A DNA stretch of 64,000 nucleotides from Halorhabdus sp. BNX81 (lineage in GTDB: Archaea > Halobacteriota > Halobacteria > Halobacteriales > Haloarculaceae), in assembly GCF_029229925.1 (NCBI RefSeq), contig NZ_CP107254.1, positions 2,108,001 to 2,172,000 on the forward strand, given 5' to 3'. Below the pieces are notes generated by a model. That model was not told the DNA's origin. It made no database searches and worked only from the letters and a program-made list of their open reading frames with translations. The position numbers were made by a program, and so were the translations under genes. Shown piece by piece: positions 32,484 through 41,843 of this stretch (positions are counted from its first letter, which is position 1; each line of letters opens with the position of its first letter).

Positions 32484-35426
32484 CTACTCGAAGCGCACCG
32501 CCTCGATTTCGAGCGTGCTATTGCCTCCTTGCCAGAAGTTGAGCCGGACCGCAAGCCCCTCGGCGGTGGGGTCGATACCGGCCGACTCCATGTCGATCGC
32601 AACGTCGGTAACGCTCGTTCCGATCGAATCGTCAGTCAGGTCGGACAGATATCCGCGCGTGCCGCCGACATCGACGATGAACTCCTCGCCCTCGCCACCG
32701 TTGGCACCGCGTACGCGCAAGACAAGTGTCTCGTACTCCTCGACACGCCGGTTGATCTGCTCCTGATACCACCCGCCGTTGTCGTACTCAAGCACCAGGG
32801 CACCGTCTTCGACATCGCCGCTCCCGTTCTCGAAGGAGCCGGCCCCACACCACTGGCCGAGGTCGTTGCGATTGCTCGACCACGCCGGGTCGCCGTCGTA
32901 GTCGTTGACGACCAGCGCCTCAGCGGGTTGGTCCTCGTTCCCGCTGTCGTCTGCGTCGTCGGTCGTCACCTCGACGGACACGGTATCGGACTCGTTGCCG
33001 GCACCGTCGACCGCCGAGACGCCGATCTCGTAGGTCGTCTCGGCGGCGAGTTCTTCGACAGTCGCCCTTGTCGTCCCGGCCTCGACCTGCTGGTCGAAGT
33101 CGCTCGCAACGGAGACAGTGTAGTGATCGAGGCCGGACCCACCCTCGTCGGTGGCGGCGTCCCACTCGATCTCGGCCGAGGACGCGGTCGTCTCGACCAC
33201 CGAGAGGTTCGATGGGGCCGTCGGGGCGGTCGTATCGTCGGGCTCGGACTCGGACTCACCCGGAAGCTGGCCGTAAACCAGTTCGCCGTCGAGGTAGACG
33301 GGGATCGCCTCGGTGACGGTCGCCTCCTCGCCGATGTCCTGGAAGCTCGGATCGTTCGATGGATCCCAGTTGCTCTCCCAGTTGTCGTCCTGTTCGGCGA
33401 TCATCGAGATCTGAATCTCCCGTGCGCCATAGATCTGGTTGCCCGACCAGTCGAGTTCGATGTAGTAGATGCCGGCATCCTCGTCCCAGGCGATCGGCCC
33501 CGAGACGTCGGCCGACCCATCGCCCATGGTTGATTGCTGGTCGTACTGGACCTCGACCGAGACGGCGTCGATCGACTGGCCGGCGTCGCGCAACTCGCTG
33601 ACGTCGATGAAATAGCGGGCGCTGAGGCCGTCCTCACGATGGGGCGGGTGGATCGATTCGTTGTGGATCGTGACTCGAACCTGTGTCCGGTCGGCGTTCT
33701 CCTGGAGGACCTCCCCCTCGGCGTAGTAGGCGTCGATCGGCTCCTCACCCGGCGGGAACTCGGCGACTGGCTCGCCGGTATCGTCGTAGAAGGTGTTGAA
33801 CCCCGCGAGCGCACCGACCAGTCCCGCGTTGAAGTCGATCGCGACCTCGTTGTAGACGTAATCGGAGGTCTCGTCGACGTGGGTGTCGTCCTCGTCGGGC
33901 CCGCCGACCAGGGCACCCCACAGCGTGTGGCGATGCTCTTCGGGTTCCTCCATGCTGTTTGTCTTCGAACCGTGGGCCGCCCGGTGGTGGGGATGCTCGG
34001 CGTGATCGTCGGTGAACCCGACGATCAGCGAGTAGCCGAAGGGATTGTCACCCATGATGTAGTTCATCTGGGTCGCCGCCCAGTCGGTGAACGCGACCGC
34101 CTTCTCGGTGTCGCGGTACTTCCGGTAGACCATCGCCTGGAACTGCGCGGCGGCGTTGTACCGGGCCGACCCCCACGTGTTGAGCACGGTGAACCCAGCA
34201 TCCGACGTCGAGGCGTAGTTCGTGTCATTGGCGTCGTCATGCTCGACCGAACCGCCGGAGAGATACTCCAGGTTCCAGCGGGCGATCTGCCAGTGTTCGG
34301 GGTCGTCGGTGATCGGCGCGAGTTTGAGGAAGACGCCGCCCCAGACCGTGTCCCAGGAGTGGACCCAGATGTTCTGCCAGTCGTCGTCGGTCGAGTCGAT
34401 GATCTCGCCGAAATACCCAGTGTAGGTGCCCGAATCGTCGGTCGCGAGGATGTCATCCAGATACGCGTCGTCCTCAGTCGCGATGTGCAACCAGACCGCC
34501 GCCCAGGAGAGTTCGTCCTCGTCGTAACTCGAATCGTAGAAGCCGCCGTCATACCCCAGTCCGCGGTTCTCGACAGCGAAGTCATACAGCGCTTGTGCGG
34601 TGTCGAGACACTCCGCCGCGTACGCCGAATCCTCGGACTCCAGGACGAGCGAGGTAATCGTCAGCGCCGCGGCCGCCCCGGCGCACTGGTCGCTGGCCGG
34701 ATCCTCCGGCGTGGCGAAGTAGGCTGGCCGGGGGTACTCCTCGGACGACTGGAGTTCCGGCGGCCCCCAGTAGTTGTGGTCGATACTCCCCTCGCCGACG
34801 TGATAGCAGAAGGCGACGACGTTGCCTTCGTCATCCCGGAACGTCGACTTCAGGAAGTAATCGGCGAAGTGCCGCAGGATGTCGACCATGTGGTCGTAGA
34901 CCCCCACGTCCCGGAAGGCGTCCTCGAACTCGTAGAGCGCCCAGGAAAGCGTCGAGGCGCTGTAGGACTGGGGGAGCCCGAACTTCATGTGGTCGCCGGC
35001 GTCGTGGAACCCGCCGCTGACGTCGACCGTCCCGGTGCCGTCGGGGTCGAGTACGTCGCTGTACTCCTCGATGAAGCTCCCAGAGAGGTTGGTCCCGCCG
35101 TCTTCGGTCGCCGCATCGAGCGGAATCTCAGTGTCCGAAGGGTGGCACTCGCCGCGCCACTGGAGGCGATCGCCCATCGTCGTCGCACCACAGCGATTGG
35201 CGTCATAGAAGTACAGTGACTGCTGGAGCGCGTGGGCGTAGTCGAAGCCCAACTCAGTCTGTGCGGCTGCTCGGGAGACCACGCTCGGCGTGGCCACGTC
35301 CGTCCCGAGCGCGACCGATCCCGCGCCCAGTCCCATCGCCGCAAGCAGGTCCCGACGGAACAGATCGGTGTCCCGGTCAGTTTTCGTCCGCCCCATTCCC
35401 CGTGAGTTCGCGTCGTGTTCTGTCAT
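32484..35426 (-). CDS. Secreted GH9 endoglucanase with CBM3c-like, Fn3 and recurring C-terminal module
   Basis: A 980-residue Tat-exported protein (FRRDLLAAMGLGAG). GH9 catalytic domain, about residues 58-560: FDYAHALQQSLYFYDANRCG at the start, catalytic Asp pair in GGFHDAGDHMKFGLP (about 142-145), HHRAAHG (about 480-486) and the acid Glu in YNEVAIDFNAG (about 527). A CBM3c-like module (about 563-720) follows at once, as in processive GH9 endoglucanases, then one Fn3 (about 738-828) and the recurring module with DLGQWCGAGSF (about 837-980). It should cut beta-1,4-glucan inside the chain, outside the cell. Confidence 0.93.
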   Translation of the reverse strand: MTEHDANSRGMGRTKTDRDTDLFRRDLLAAMGLGAGSVALGTDVATPSVVSRAAAQTELGFDYAHALQQSLYFYDANRCGATTMGDRLQWRGECHPSDTEIPLDAATEDGGTNLSGSFIEEYSDVLDPDGTGTVDVSGGFHDAGDHMKFGLPQSYSASTLSWALYEFEDAFRDVGVYDHMVDILRHFADYFLKSTFRDDEGNVVAFCYHVGEGSIDHNYWGPPELQSSEEYPRPAYFATPEDPASDQCAGAAAALTITSLVLESEDSAYAAECLDTAQALYDFAVENRGLGYDGGFYDSSYDEDELSWAAVWLHIATEDDAYLDDILATDDSGTYTGYFGEIIDSTDDDWQNIWVHSWDTVWGGVFLKLAPITDDPEHWQIARWNLEYLSGGSVEHDDANDTNYASTSDAGFTVLNTWGSARYNAAAQFQAMVYRKYRDTEKAVAFTDWAATQMNYIMGDNPFGYSLIVGFTDDHAEHPHHRAAHGSKTNSMEEPEEHRHTLWGALVGGPDEDDTHVDETSDYVYNEVAIDFNAGLVGALAGFNTFYDDTGEPVAEFPPGEEPIDAYYAEGEVLQENADRTQVRVTIHNESIHPPHREDGLSARYFIDVSELRDAGQSIDAVSVEVQYDQQSTMGDGSADVSGPIAWDEDAGIYYIELDWSGNQIYGAREIQISMIAEQDDNWESNWDPSNDPSFQDIGEEATVTEAIPVYLDGELVYGQLPGESESEPDDTTAPTAPSNLSVVETTASSAEIEWDAATDEGGSGLDHYTVSVASDFDQQVEAGTTRATVEELAAETTYEIGVSAVDGAGNESDTVSVEVTTDDADDSGNEDQPAEALVVNDYDGDPAWSSNRNDLGQWCGAGSFENGSGDVEDGALVLEYDNGGWYQEQINRRVEEYETLVLRVRGANGGEGEEFIVDVGGTRGYLSDLTDDSIGTSVTDVAIDMESAGIDPTAEGLAVRLNFWQGGNSTLEIEAVRFE

Positions 35427-35447
35427 GGATATCGTGTCGTTGGTTGT

Positions 35448-35502
35448 GCCACCGGACCCTGGGCCGTCATCACCCCATCCCTAACGGGCCCGGTCCGGTG
35501 GC
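35448..35502. terminator. Intergenic stem-loop between GH5 and GH9 genes
   Basis: GCCACCGGACC (35,448-35,458) and GGTCCGGTGGC (35,492-35,502) form a perfect 11-bp stem in the 98-bp gap upstream of the GH9 gene. It could end or slow transcription, or be an RNA-processing site that sets the GH9 mRNA apart from the upstream genes. There is no T-run. Confidence 0.45.
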
Positions 35503-35524
35503 GTCTGATCGAACGGTTCGATGC

Positions 35525-38500
35525 CTATTCGAGTCGGATCTCTTCGATTTCGAGCGTGCTCGCACCTCCTTGCCAGAAGTTCAGGCGGATCGAGAGTCCC
35601 CCGCCCGACGGGTCGATCCCGGCCGCGTCCATGTCGATCGCGACGTCAGTGACACTCGTCGTGATCGAGTCGTCGGTCAGATTCGCGAGCAAGTCGCGCG
35701 CACCGCCCATGTCGAAGAGGAACTCGCTCTCCTCGCCGCCGTTCGCCCCGCTGACCCGCAACACGACCGTCGAGTAGTCGCTGACGTCTTGCTGGACCTG
35801 TTCGACGAACCACCCGGCATTGTCGTATTCGAGGACCAGCTCGCCGTCCTCGACCGCACCGCCTCCGGCAGTGCCATTCTGGAACGACCCGGCGCCGCAC
35901 CACTTGCCGAGGTCGTTGCGATTGCTCGACCACGACGGATCGCCGTCGTAATCGTTGACGACCAGGGCGTCTGCCGGTGATTCGTCGTCCTCATCGCCTT
36001 CGCCGTCGTCGGCCTCGTCGGTGGTAGCCTCGACGGTCGCCGTCGCCGACTCGTTGCCGGCCGTGTCGATCGCCGAAACCCCGACCTCGTAGGTCGTCGC
36101 GGCGGTGAGGCCGTCGATCGTCGCCGTCGTCGTCCCTGCCTCAACCGCCAGATCTCGGCTCCCGTCGACGTAGACGGCGTAGGCGTCGACACCCGTGCCG
36201 GCGTCCGAAGCCCCACTCCAGGCGAGGTCAATCGAGGACTCACTCGTGCCCTCGACCGAGAGGTCCCCGGGGACAGTCGGCGGGGTCGTGTCGTCGCCGG
36301 CGTCGGTCGTCACGTCGACAGTCACCGTCGCCGACTCGTTGCCGGCCGCGTCGACGGCCGAGACGCCGATCTCGTAGCTCGTCTTGGCCGCGAGATCGGC
36401 GATCGTCGCCGACGTGGTCCCGGCTGGGACCTGCTGATCGAGACTGCCGTCGACGGAAATTGCGTAATGGTCGAGTCCCGAGCCTCCGTCGTCGCTCGAA
36501 GCGCTCCACTCGATCTCGGCGGATGACGGCGTCGTCGTGGTCACTGAGAGGTTCGAGGGAGCAGTCGGCGGGGTCACGTCCTCGCCGCCGCCGTCGCCGC
36601 CCGTGAACTCGACCCAGTCGAAGTTCCAGCCGCTGGTCTCGACGACGATCCGGATGACGTGCTCGCCCTCGGGGAGGTCGACCTCGCCGACCCGGATCTC
36701 CTCGAAGTTCTCCCAGCCACCGGTCGGCCAGACGTTCTGGGTCGCCACCTCGGCGCGGTCGACCTCGATCCGGAGGTCGCCACCCGAATCAGCGCCGTTG
36801 GCAACCCGAACGGTGGCCTCGTAGCTACCACCGGATTCGACGGTGACGGTGTACTCCAGCCACTCGCCGGTCTCGGTGTACCCGACGTTGTACCCCGACT
36901 CGACGGCCGTCCCGATGTCGACGCCCGTCTCGCGGTAGTCGGCCCCGGCCTCGTTCGTGGATCCCGTATCGTAATAGGCGATTCCCTGGCCACCCTCGTC
37001 AAAGTCCTCGGCCTGGATGCGGCCCGGGAGTTCGTGCTCGACGAACGCCGACTGGCCGGCGTCGGTGGCGATCGTTTCGGCGACCGTCGTCGTCTGATTG
37101 GACTCGTTGCCCGCACTGTCGACGGCAGAAACACCGACCTCGTAGGTCGAAGCCGGTTCCAGGCCGTCGACCGTCGTCGCCGTCCCGTCGATCACCTGCC
37201 CGCGGCGCTCGCCGTCGACGTAGACGTTGTAATGGGAAAAGCCGGCCTCGCCCTCGTCGGTGACGGCGCTCCAGGCGATCTCGACGCTGATCTCGGTCGA
37301 ACGAGTTACCTCGAGCCCCGAGGGTGCCGGCGGTGCGACGTCGTCATCGATCGTACTCTCCGGGATGCCCTGGTCTTTGGTCGCCTCGAGCCAGGTCTTG
37401 ATGTACCCGCCCATCTGGTCGGGGTCGTCCTTGAGCGTCCAGGGCTCGTTCGCTCCCGAGTCCGGCGACTCGAAGAAGGCCGGCTCCCAGGAGTCGTCGA
37501 AACACCACGAGATCCACCCCATGTTCTCGTAACCCTCGACCCACTCGCGGAACGGCTCGCCCCACCCGGAGGTGGTGCCCTGATCGACGGATCCCCCGGT
37601 GGGTTCCCAGCCGAACTCCGTGACGACGACCGGGACGTCGTTTGCCGGTTCGCCGTACCACTGGTCGAAGTCCGCGGGCGGTCCGTTGTCGGGGTAGATG
37701 TGCGCCGCGTAGATCAGGTTCTCCCCATCGAAGGGATACTCCGGCGCCATGTGGGTCACCGACGTCCAGCGCGGCGAGCCGATGATGATCGGCGTCTCCG
37801 GGGCGTGCTCGCGGACGAGGTCGACCCACGGCTGGGCGGCGTCACGCCAGGCCTGAAAGGCACCGGCGTCGTCGCCGTACATCGCCGGCTGGGTCGGCTC
37901 GTTGAACAGCTCGTAGATGACGTGTTCGTCCTCGGCGAACTCCGGGGCGACCCGATCCCAGAAGGTCGTCATCACGTCGTCGATCGGTGCGAGGTCGTCG
38001 TCGTTCTCCTCGTTGTAGGTCTCAGTTGCTTCCTGCGTATAGGGTCTGATGAGGTGGAAGTCCACCAGCGCGTAGACGTCCCGGGCCGCCAGCAGGTCGA
38101 CCGCGGGGCGGAGTACCTCGGTGACGTACGTCTCCAGGCCCAGCGCGTCGATCGAGTCCTGCGTGCAGGGCAACCGGACGGTGTTTGGATGCCAGCCGCG
38201 CTCCGTGTCCGTCGCCCACTCCAGGACTTCCTCGAAGCTCTTGGGGTGGTACTGCCGGTAGAAACCGGGGTCAGCGGGTGCCATCCCCCGGAGCGTCACG
38301 TCGTTGCCCGCCGGGTCGCGGATCCACCGCCCCTCGGTGTGCAGGCGTGGTGTCGGAACCCCGGCGGCTCCGGTCCCAGTGGCGGCCGAAAGCCCGGCAC
38401 CGATCGTCCCAGCACTCGCCATCGCCCCGAGGAACGTCCGGCGTGACGGCGTGAGGCCGGGGTCCTCTCGGGCCGCCTCGTCAGTGTGATCAGTCGCCGA

Positions 38501-38533
38501 TGCGTCAGTCGATTCGGTCAGTTCGTTCGTCAT
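35525..38533 (-). CDS. Secreted GH5 glycoside hydrolase with CBM6-like, three Fn3 and recurring C-terminal module
   Basis: A 1002-residue protein with a Tat signal (SRRTFLGAMASAGTIG). GH5 domain, about residues 60-400: acid/base Glu in YELFNEPTQP (about 212) and nucleophile Glu in VVVTEFGWE (about 306). Then Fn3 (about 410-500), a CBM6/35-like module (about 508-645; RIQAEDFDEGGQGIAYYD, GEWLEYTVTV, WNFDWVEF), two more Fn3 (about 655-840) and the recurring module (DLGKWCGAGSF, about 857-1002). It is probably a beta-1,4-glucanase; GH5 subfamily and true substrate are not settled by sequence. Confidence 0.9.
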   Translation of the reverse strand: MTNELTESTDASATDHTDEAAREDPGLTPSRRTFLGAMASAGTIGAGLSAATGTGAAGVPTPRLHTEGRWIRDPAGNDVTLRGMAPADPGFYRQYHPKSFEEVLEWATDTERGWHPNTVRLPCTQDSIDALGLETYVTEVLRPAVDLLAARDVYALVDFHLIRPYTQEATETYNEENDDDLAPIDDVMTTFWDRVAPEFAEDEHVIYELFNEPTQPAMYGDDAGAFQAWRDAAQPWVDLVREHAPETPIIIGSPRWTSVTHMAPEYPFDGENLIYAAHIYPDNGPPADFDQWYGEPANDVPVVVTEFGWEPTGGSVDQGTTSGWGEPFREWVEGYENMGWISWCFDDSWEPAFFESPDSGANEPWTLKDDPDQMGGYIKTWLEATKDQGIPESTIDDDVAPPAPSGLEVTRSTEISVEIAWSAVTDEGEAGFSHYNVYVDGERRGQVIDGTATTVDGLEPASTYEVGVSAVDSAGNESNQTTTVAETIATDAGQSAFVEHELPGRIQAEDFDEGGQGIAYYDTGSTNEAGADYRETGVDIGTAVESGYNVGYTETGEWLEYTVTVESGGSYEATVRVANGADSGGDLRIEVDRAEVATQNVWPTGGWENFEEIRVGEVDLPEGEHVIRIVVETSGWNFDWVEFTGGDGGGEDVTPPTAPSNLSVTTTTPSSAEIEWSASSDDGGSGLDHYAISVDGSLDQQVPAGTTSATIADLAAKTSYEIGVSAVDAAGNESATVTVDVTTDAGDDTTPPTVPGDLSVEGTSESSIDLAWSGASDAGTGVDAYAVYVDGSRDLAVEAGTTTATIDGLTAATTYEVGVSAIDTAGNESATATVEATTDEADDGEGDEDDESPADALVVNDYDGDPSWSSNRNDLGKWCGAGSFQNGTAGGGAVEDGELVLEYDNAGWFVEQVQQDVSDYSTVVLRVSGANGGEESEFLFDMGGARDLLANLTDDSITTSVTDVAIDMDAAGIDPSGGGLSIRLNFWQGGASTLEIEEIRLE

Positions 38534-38681
38534 CTGTCGTCATGTGTTCGCGATCGTTCATCCCCCGATACAGTCGAAACAGCGACGCGCCCCCGGCCGG
38601 GACGCCGGCGACAGTCCGGGCCGGCGGCCGCCCGCCGCCCCCGCGTGCAATCGCTCTCCGTGAGTTACGTCCCATGCCTGT
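38534..38681. other. GC-rich gap between two GH5 genes
   Basis: 148 bp with no TATA-like element on the minus strand. It is rich in self-complementary GC blocks (around 38,595-38,645, GGCCGGGACGCCGGC and CCGGGCCGGCGG), so the RNA would fold tightly. Confidence 0.35.
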
Positions 38682-41600
38682 TCACTCGAATCGTATCGCC
38701 TCGATCCGGAGCGTTCCGCTCCCGGCGCCGCCCTCCCAGAAGTTCAGGCGGAGTTCGCCCGGCGACGTGGCGTCGATGCCCGCCGATTCCAGATCGATAG
38801 AGATCGGTTCCGGCGTGGTCCCGATCGAGCCGTCGGCAACGGTACTGAACGTCGCTCGATCACCGCCGAGCGAGACAACGAAGTGATCGCCTTCGCCGCC
38901 GCTTTCCCCGCTGAGGACGACCACCAGCTCCGCGTAGTCCGAGACGTCCTGCTGGACCTGCTCGACGAACCACCCGGCGTTGTCGTACTCGAGGACCAGC
39001 GCGCCGTCCTCGACGTCGCCGCCGCCGTTCTCGAAGGAGCCGGCGCCACACCAGTTCCCGAGGTCGTTCCGGTTGTCCGCCCACGCCGGATCGCCGTCGT
39101 AGTCGTTGACGACCAGGGCATTTTCTGGCGGTTCTTCCCCGCCGTCGTCGCTCTCGGCGGTCGTCACCTCGATGACGGCCGGGTCGGACTCGTTGCCGGC
39201 ACCGTCGATCGCCGAGACGCCGACCTCGTAGGTCGTCCCGGCGTCCAGTTCCTCGACGGTCGTACTCGTCGTGCCGGCCTCGACGGAGTGGACCGTTTCG
39301 CCGTCGACGGCAACGACGTACTGCTCGACCCCAGACCCGCCCGAATCCGTCGAGGCGTCCCACGAGAGCGAGACCGAGGAGCTCGTGGTTTCGGTCGCCG
39401 TCAGGTCGGCGGGCGCCGTCGGTGCCTCGTCGTCGCCGTCCCCGGTCGTCGCCGTCACCGTCACGGTCCCGGATTCGTTGCCCGCGCTATCGACGGCCGA
39501 GACACCGATCTCGTACTCGGTAGCGGGATCGAGTCCGTCGACCGTCGCGGTCGTCGTGCCAGCGGGGACCTGCTGGTCGAGCGCGCCGTCGACGGAGACA
39601 TCGTAGTGGGCAAGGCCCGACCCACCGTCGTCAGTGGCGGCGTCCCACGAGAGCGAAATCGAGGAATCCGTCGTCCCGGTCACTGCCAGATCGCCGGGCG
39701 CCGTCGGCGGCGTCGTGTCCTCGTCGCCATCACCGTCGTCCGTGGTGCCGTCGCCGGCGGTCGTCGCGCCGGCCACCGAAACGGGGCCGACGTCGGACGC
39801 CGTCCAGTCCTCTAGCCAATCGACTTCGTCGAAGCGGGCGGCGGCGAGTTCGCCCGCGCTGTTGGCGCTGACGAACAGCCCGACGTGGACGTCCTCGGGG
39901 AGATCGACGTCGCCGGACCCGATCTCCGTCCAGTCCGAGCCGTCCGGCGAGACTGACGCCGACACCGACGACCCCGACCGCTTGACGCGCAACCAGATCG
40001 GCGGCGTGCGATCGTCGCCGGCACGCTCGCGCCACACCGTCGAGTCGTAAGCCCGCGTCAGTTCGCTCCCCTCGCCGGGCGTGATCGTGGCGGCACCGAG
40101 CGCGCCGGGCGCGGCCGGATCGTCGGCCACCAGCACACCGGCCTGGGTCTGGGGATCGACTGGTTCGAGATCCGCGACGCGGGCCGTGACCGCCACGTCG
40201 CCCGAGGCGGGCATCGACGCGAAGTGACACTGCTTGGTGTCGCGGTGGAACGTCTCGCCCGCGCCCTCGACGAGAAACGAGTCTTCCGGGATGCCTTCGA
40301 CGGAAACTGACTCGGTATCGGCGTCAGTCGCGCCGCTATCGTCGGTGACAGTCAGTTCAGCCTCGTGGGAGCCGGCTTCAGCGAAACGGTGGGCCACCCG
40401 CTCGCCGGTGGCCGTCGCGCCGTCATCGAAGTCCCAGTCGTAGGCGGCGATCGAGCCGTCCGGGTCGAAGGAGTAGGTGCCGCTGAAATCGCCGGACTCG
40501 CCGATTCGGAGCGAAGAGGGTGCCGTCGCGTCGGCCGTCGGCGTGCCGTCGGTACTCCCGGACTTTTCGCGGATCGTCGATGCGTACCCCGAGAGGATGT
40601 CACCGGACTCGCTCCGGTAGACCTGGAAGCCGTCGTGGTCCTCGGTGTCCTCGAGCACCAGTTGCCAGATCGCCGCTGCGCCCGCGTCCTGGCTGTCGAG
40701 GGCGTCGTACCACGCCCGCAACCGATCGTTTCGCGTCGCCAGGTCGTGTTCCTGGACGTTGACGTTGAACTCCCCCAGCAACGCGGGCTTTTCGAGCGTC
40801 TCGCGGGCGTCGGCGGCGTGTTCGCGGATCCACTCGACGGCACTGACGACGTCGTCCTCGGCGAGTTGGCCCGCCAGCCCCATGCCGGGCCAGTGGTACG
40901 GATAGAGGTGGAACGAACACACGTCGATCGTGTCGATCTCGTGATGGGCGATGAAGTTCTGGCCGGTCCAGTCACCGTACATCCAGTTTGGCCCGTCCGG
41001 GCGTGTGTAGAAGCCCTCCAACCCGGTCGTCACCAGGTGGTTGTCGTCGAGATCCTTGATGAACCCGGACATGTCGGCGAACCACTCGGTGAGGGCGGCC
41101 TCCCGGTCGTCGATGGTTTCCGTGTCGTCGTCCTCCAGTCGGGGTTCGTTGGCGAGTTCCCACATCGCGATCGCGGGGTCATTGCGGTACTCGACGCCGG
41201 TGATCGAATTCTTTCGCGTGAGAAGCGTCTCGACGTGGGTGCGATACAGTTCACGACACGCCTCGTTGACGTAGAAGTCGCCGTGCTCGCTCGCGCCGTC
41301 CGCCCACTCGACGTACTGGGCGATGCCGCCGTAGTCGTCCCAGTTATTGACCAGCGAGAGGATGAGTCGCACCCCGTGTTCGCCGGCTTTCGCGACGAGA
41401 TAGTCGAGGTGCTGCAGCGCTGCCTCGTTGAACACCCCCGGTTCGGGCTGGAGACACTGGCCGCCCTCGCCCGCACAGAACGCCCAGGTCCGCAGCAAAT
41501 TCTGATCCAGGTCCGCACACAGCGCGAGGACGTCGTCGATCCGCGAGCGATCGCTGTAGGGATCGGTCACCCAGAAGTTGTTCGTCCCGCTGAAGTAGAC

Positions 41601-41843
41601 GGGGTCGCCGCCGACGGTGAACTCCGGGCCGTCGGTGTCGACGAACTCGCGGTCCCCGGGTGCTGCCTGAACGCTCGCCGTCCCGATCGAGCCCAGCAGC
41701 GCCCCCGCACCGATGGTGCGGAGGACGTCCCGTCGCGACGCCGCGAGTGCCGACCGTCGGTCGTCCGGACGATACGTCCGTCCGTCGGGACGGTCTGCAC
41801 CGCCGCCGGCGTCAGTATGGTTGTCTCGTGCCATCGGAATCAC
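38682..41843 (-). CDS. Secreted GH5 mannanase-like enzyme with PKD, ConA-like, two Fn3 and recurring C-terminal module
   Basis: A 1053-residue protein from GTG 41843 (GTGA overlap with the upstream gene's stop; ATG 41834 is the alternative). It has a Tat signal (SRRDVLRTIGAGALLG). The GH5 domain (about 65-435) looks like the GH5_7 beta-mannanase group: FSGTNNFWVTDPYSDRS, LRTWAFCAGEG, acid/base Glu in MWELANEPRL (about 233) and nucleophile Glu in ALLGEFNVN (about 358). PKD (about 442-525), a ConA/DUF1349-like domain (about 525-695; PIWLRVKRSG), two Fn3 and the recurring module (DLGNWCGAGSF) follow. The probable substrate is mannan. Confidence 0.88.
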   Translation of the reverse strand: MIPMARDNHTDAGGGADRPDGRTYRPDDRRSALAASRRDVLRTIGAGALLGSIGTASVQAAPGDREFVDTDGPEFTVGGDPVYFSGTNNFWVTDPYSDRSRIDDVLALCADLDQNLLRTWAFCAGEGGQCLQPEPGVFNEAALQHLDYLVAKAGEHGVRLILSLVNNWDDYGGIAQYVEWADGASEHGDFYVNEACRELYRTHVETLLTRKNSITGVEYRNDPAIAMWELANEPRLEDDDTETIDDREAALTEWFADMSGFIKDLDDNHLVTTGLEGFYTRPDGPNWMYGDWTGQNFIAHHEIDTIDVCSFHLYPYHWPGMGLAGQLAEDDVVSAVEWIREHAADARETLEKPALLGEFNVNVQEHDLATRNDRLRAWYDALDSQDAGAAAIWQLVLEDTEDHDGFQVYRSESGDILSGYASTIREKSGSTDGTPTADATAPSSLRIGESGDFSGTYSFDPDGSIAAYDWDFDDGATATGERVAHRFAEAGSHEAELTVTDDSGATDADTESVSVEGIPEDSFLVEGAGETFHRDTKQCHFASMPASGDVAVTARVADLEPVDPQTQAGVLVADDPAAPGALGAATITPGEGSELTRAYDSTVWRERAGDDRTPPIWLRVKRSGSSVSASVSPDGSDWTEIGSGDVDLPEDVHVGLFVSANSAGELAAARFDEVDWLEDWTASDVGPVSVAGATTAGDGTTDDGDGDEDTTPPTAPGDLAVTGTTDSSISLSWDAATDDGGSGLAHYDVSVDGALDQQVPAGTTTATVDGLDPATEYEIGVSAVDSAGNESGTVTVTATTGDGDDEAPTAPADLTATETTSSSVSLSWDASTDSGGSGVEQYVVAVDGETVHSVEAGTTSTTVEELDAGTTYEVGVSAIDGAGNESDPAVIEVTTAESDDGGEEPPENALVVNDYDGDPAWADNRNDLGNWCGAGSFENGGGDVEDGALVLEYDNAGWFVEQVQQDVSDYAELVVVLSGESGGEGDHFVVSLGGDRATFSTVADGSIGTTPEPISIDLESAGIDATSPGELRLNFWEGGAGSGTLRIEAIRFE

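Noticed and set aside
36659-38446. Long plus-strand open frame opposite the GH5 gene, and similar long antisense frames across 30-62 kb
   Set aside because: They mirror the codon structure of GC-rich minus-strand genes, have no domain resemblance, and are low-complexity Arg/Val-rich translations.
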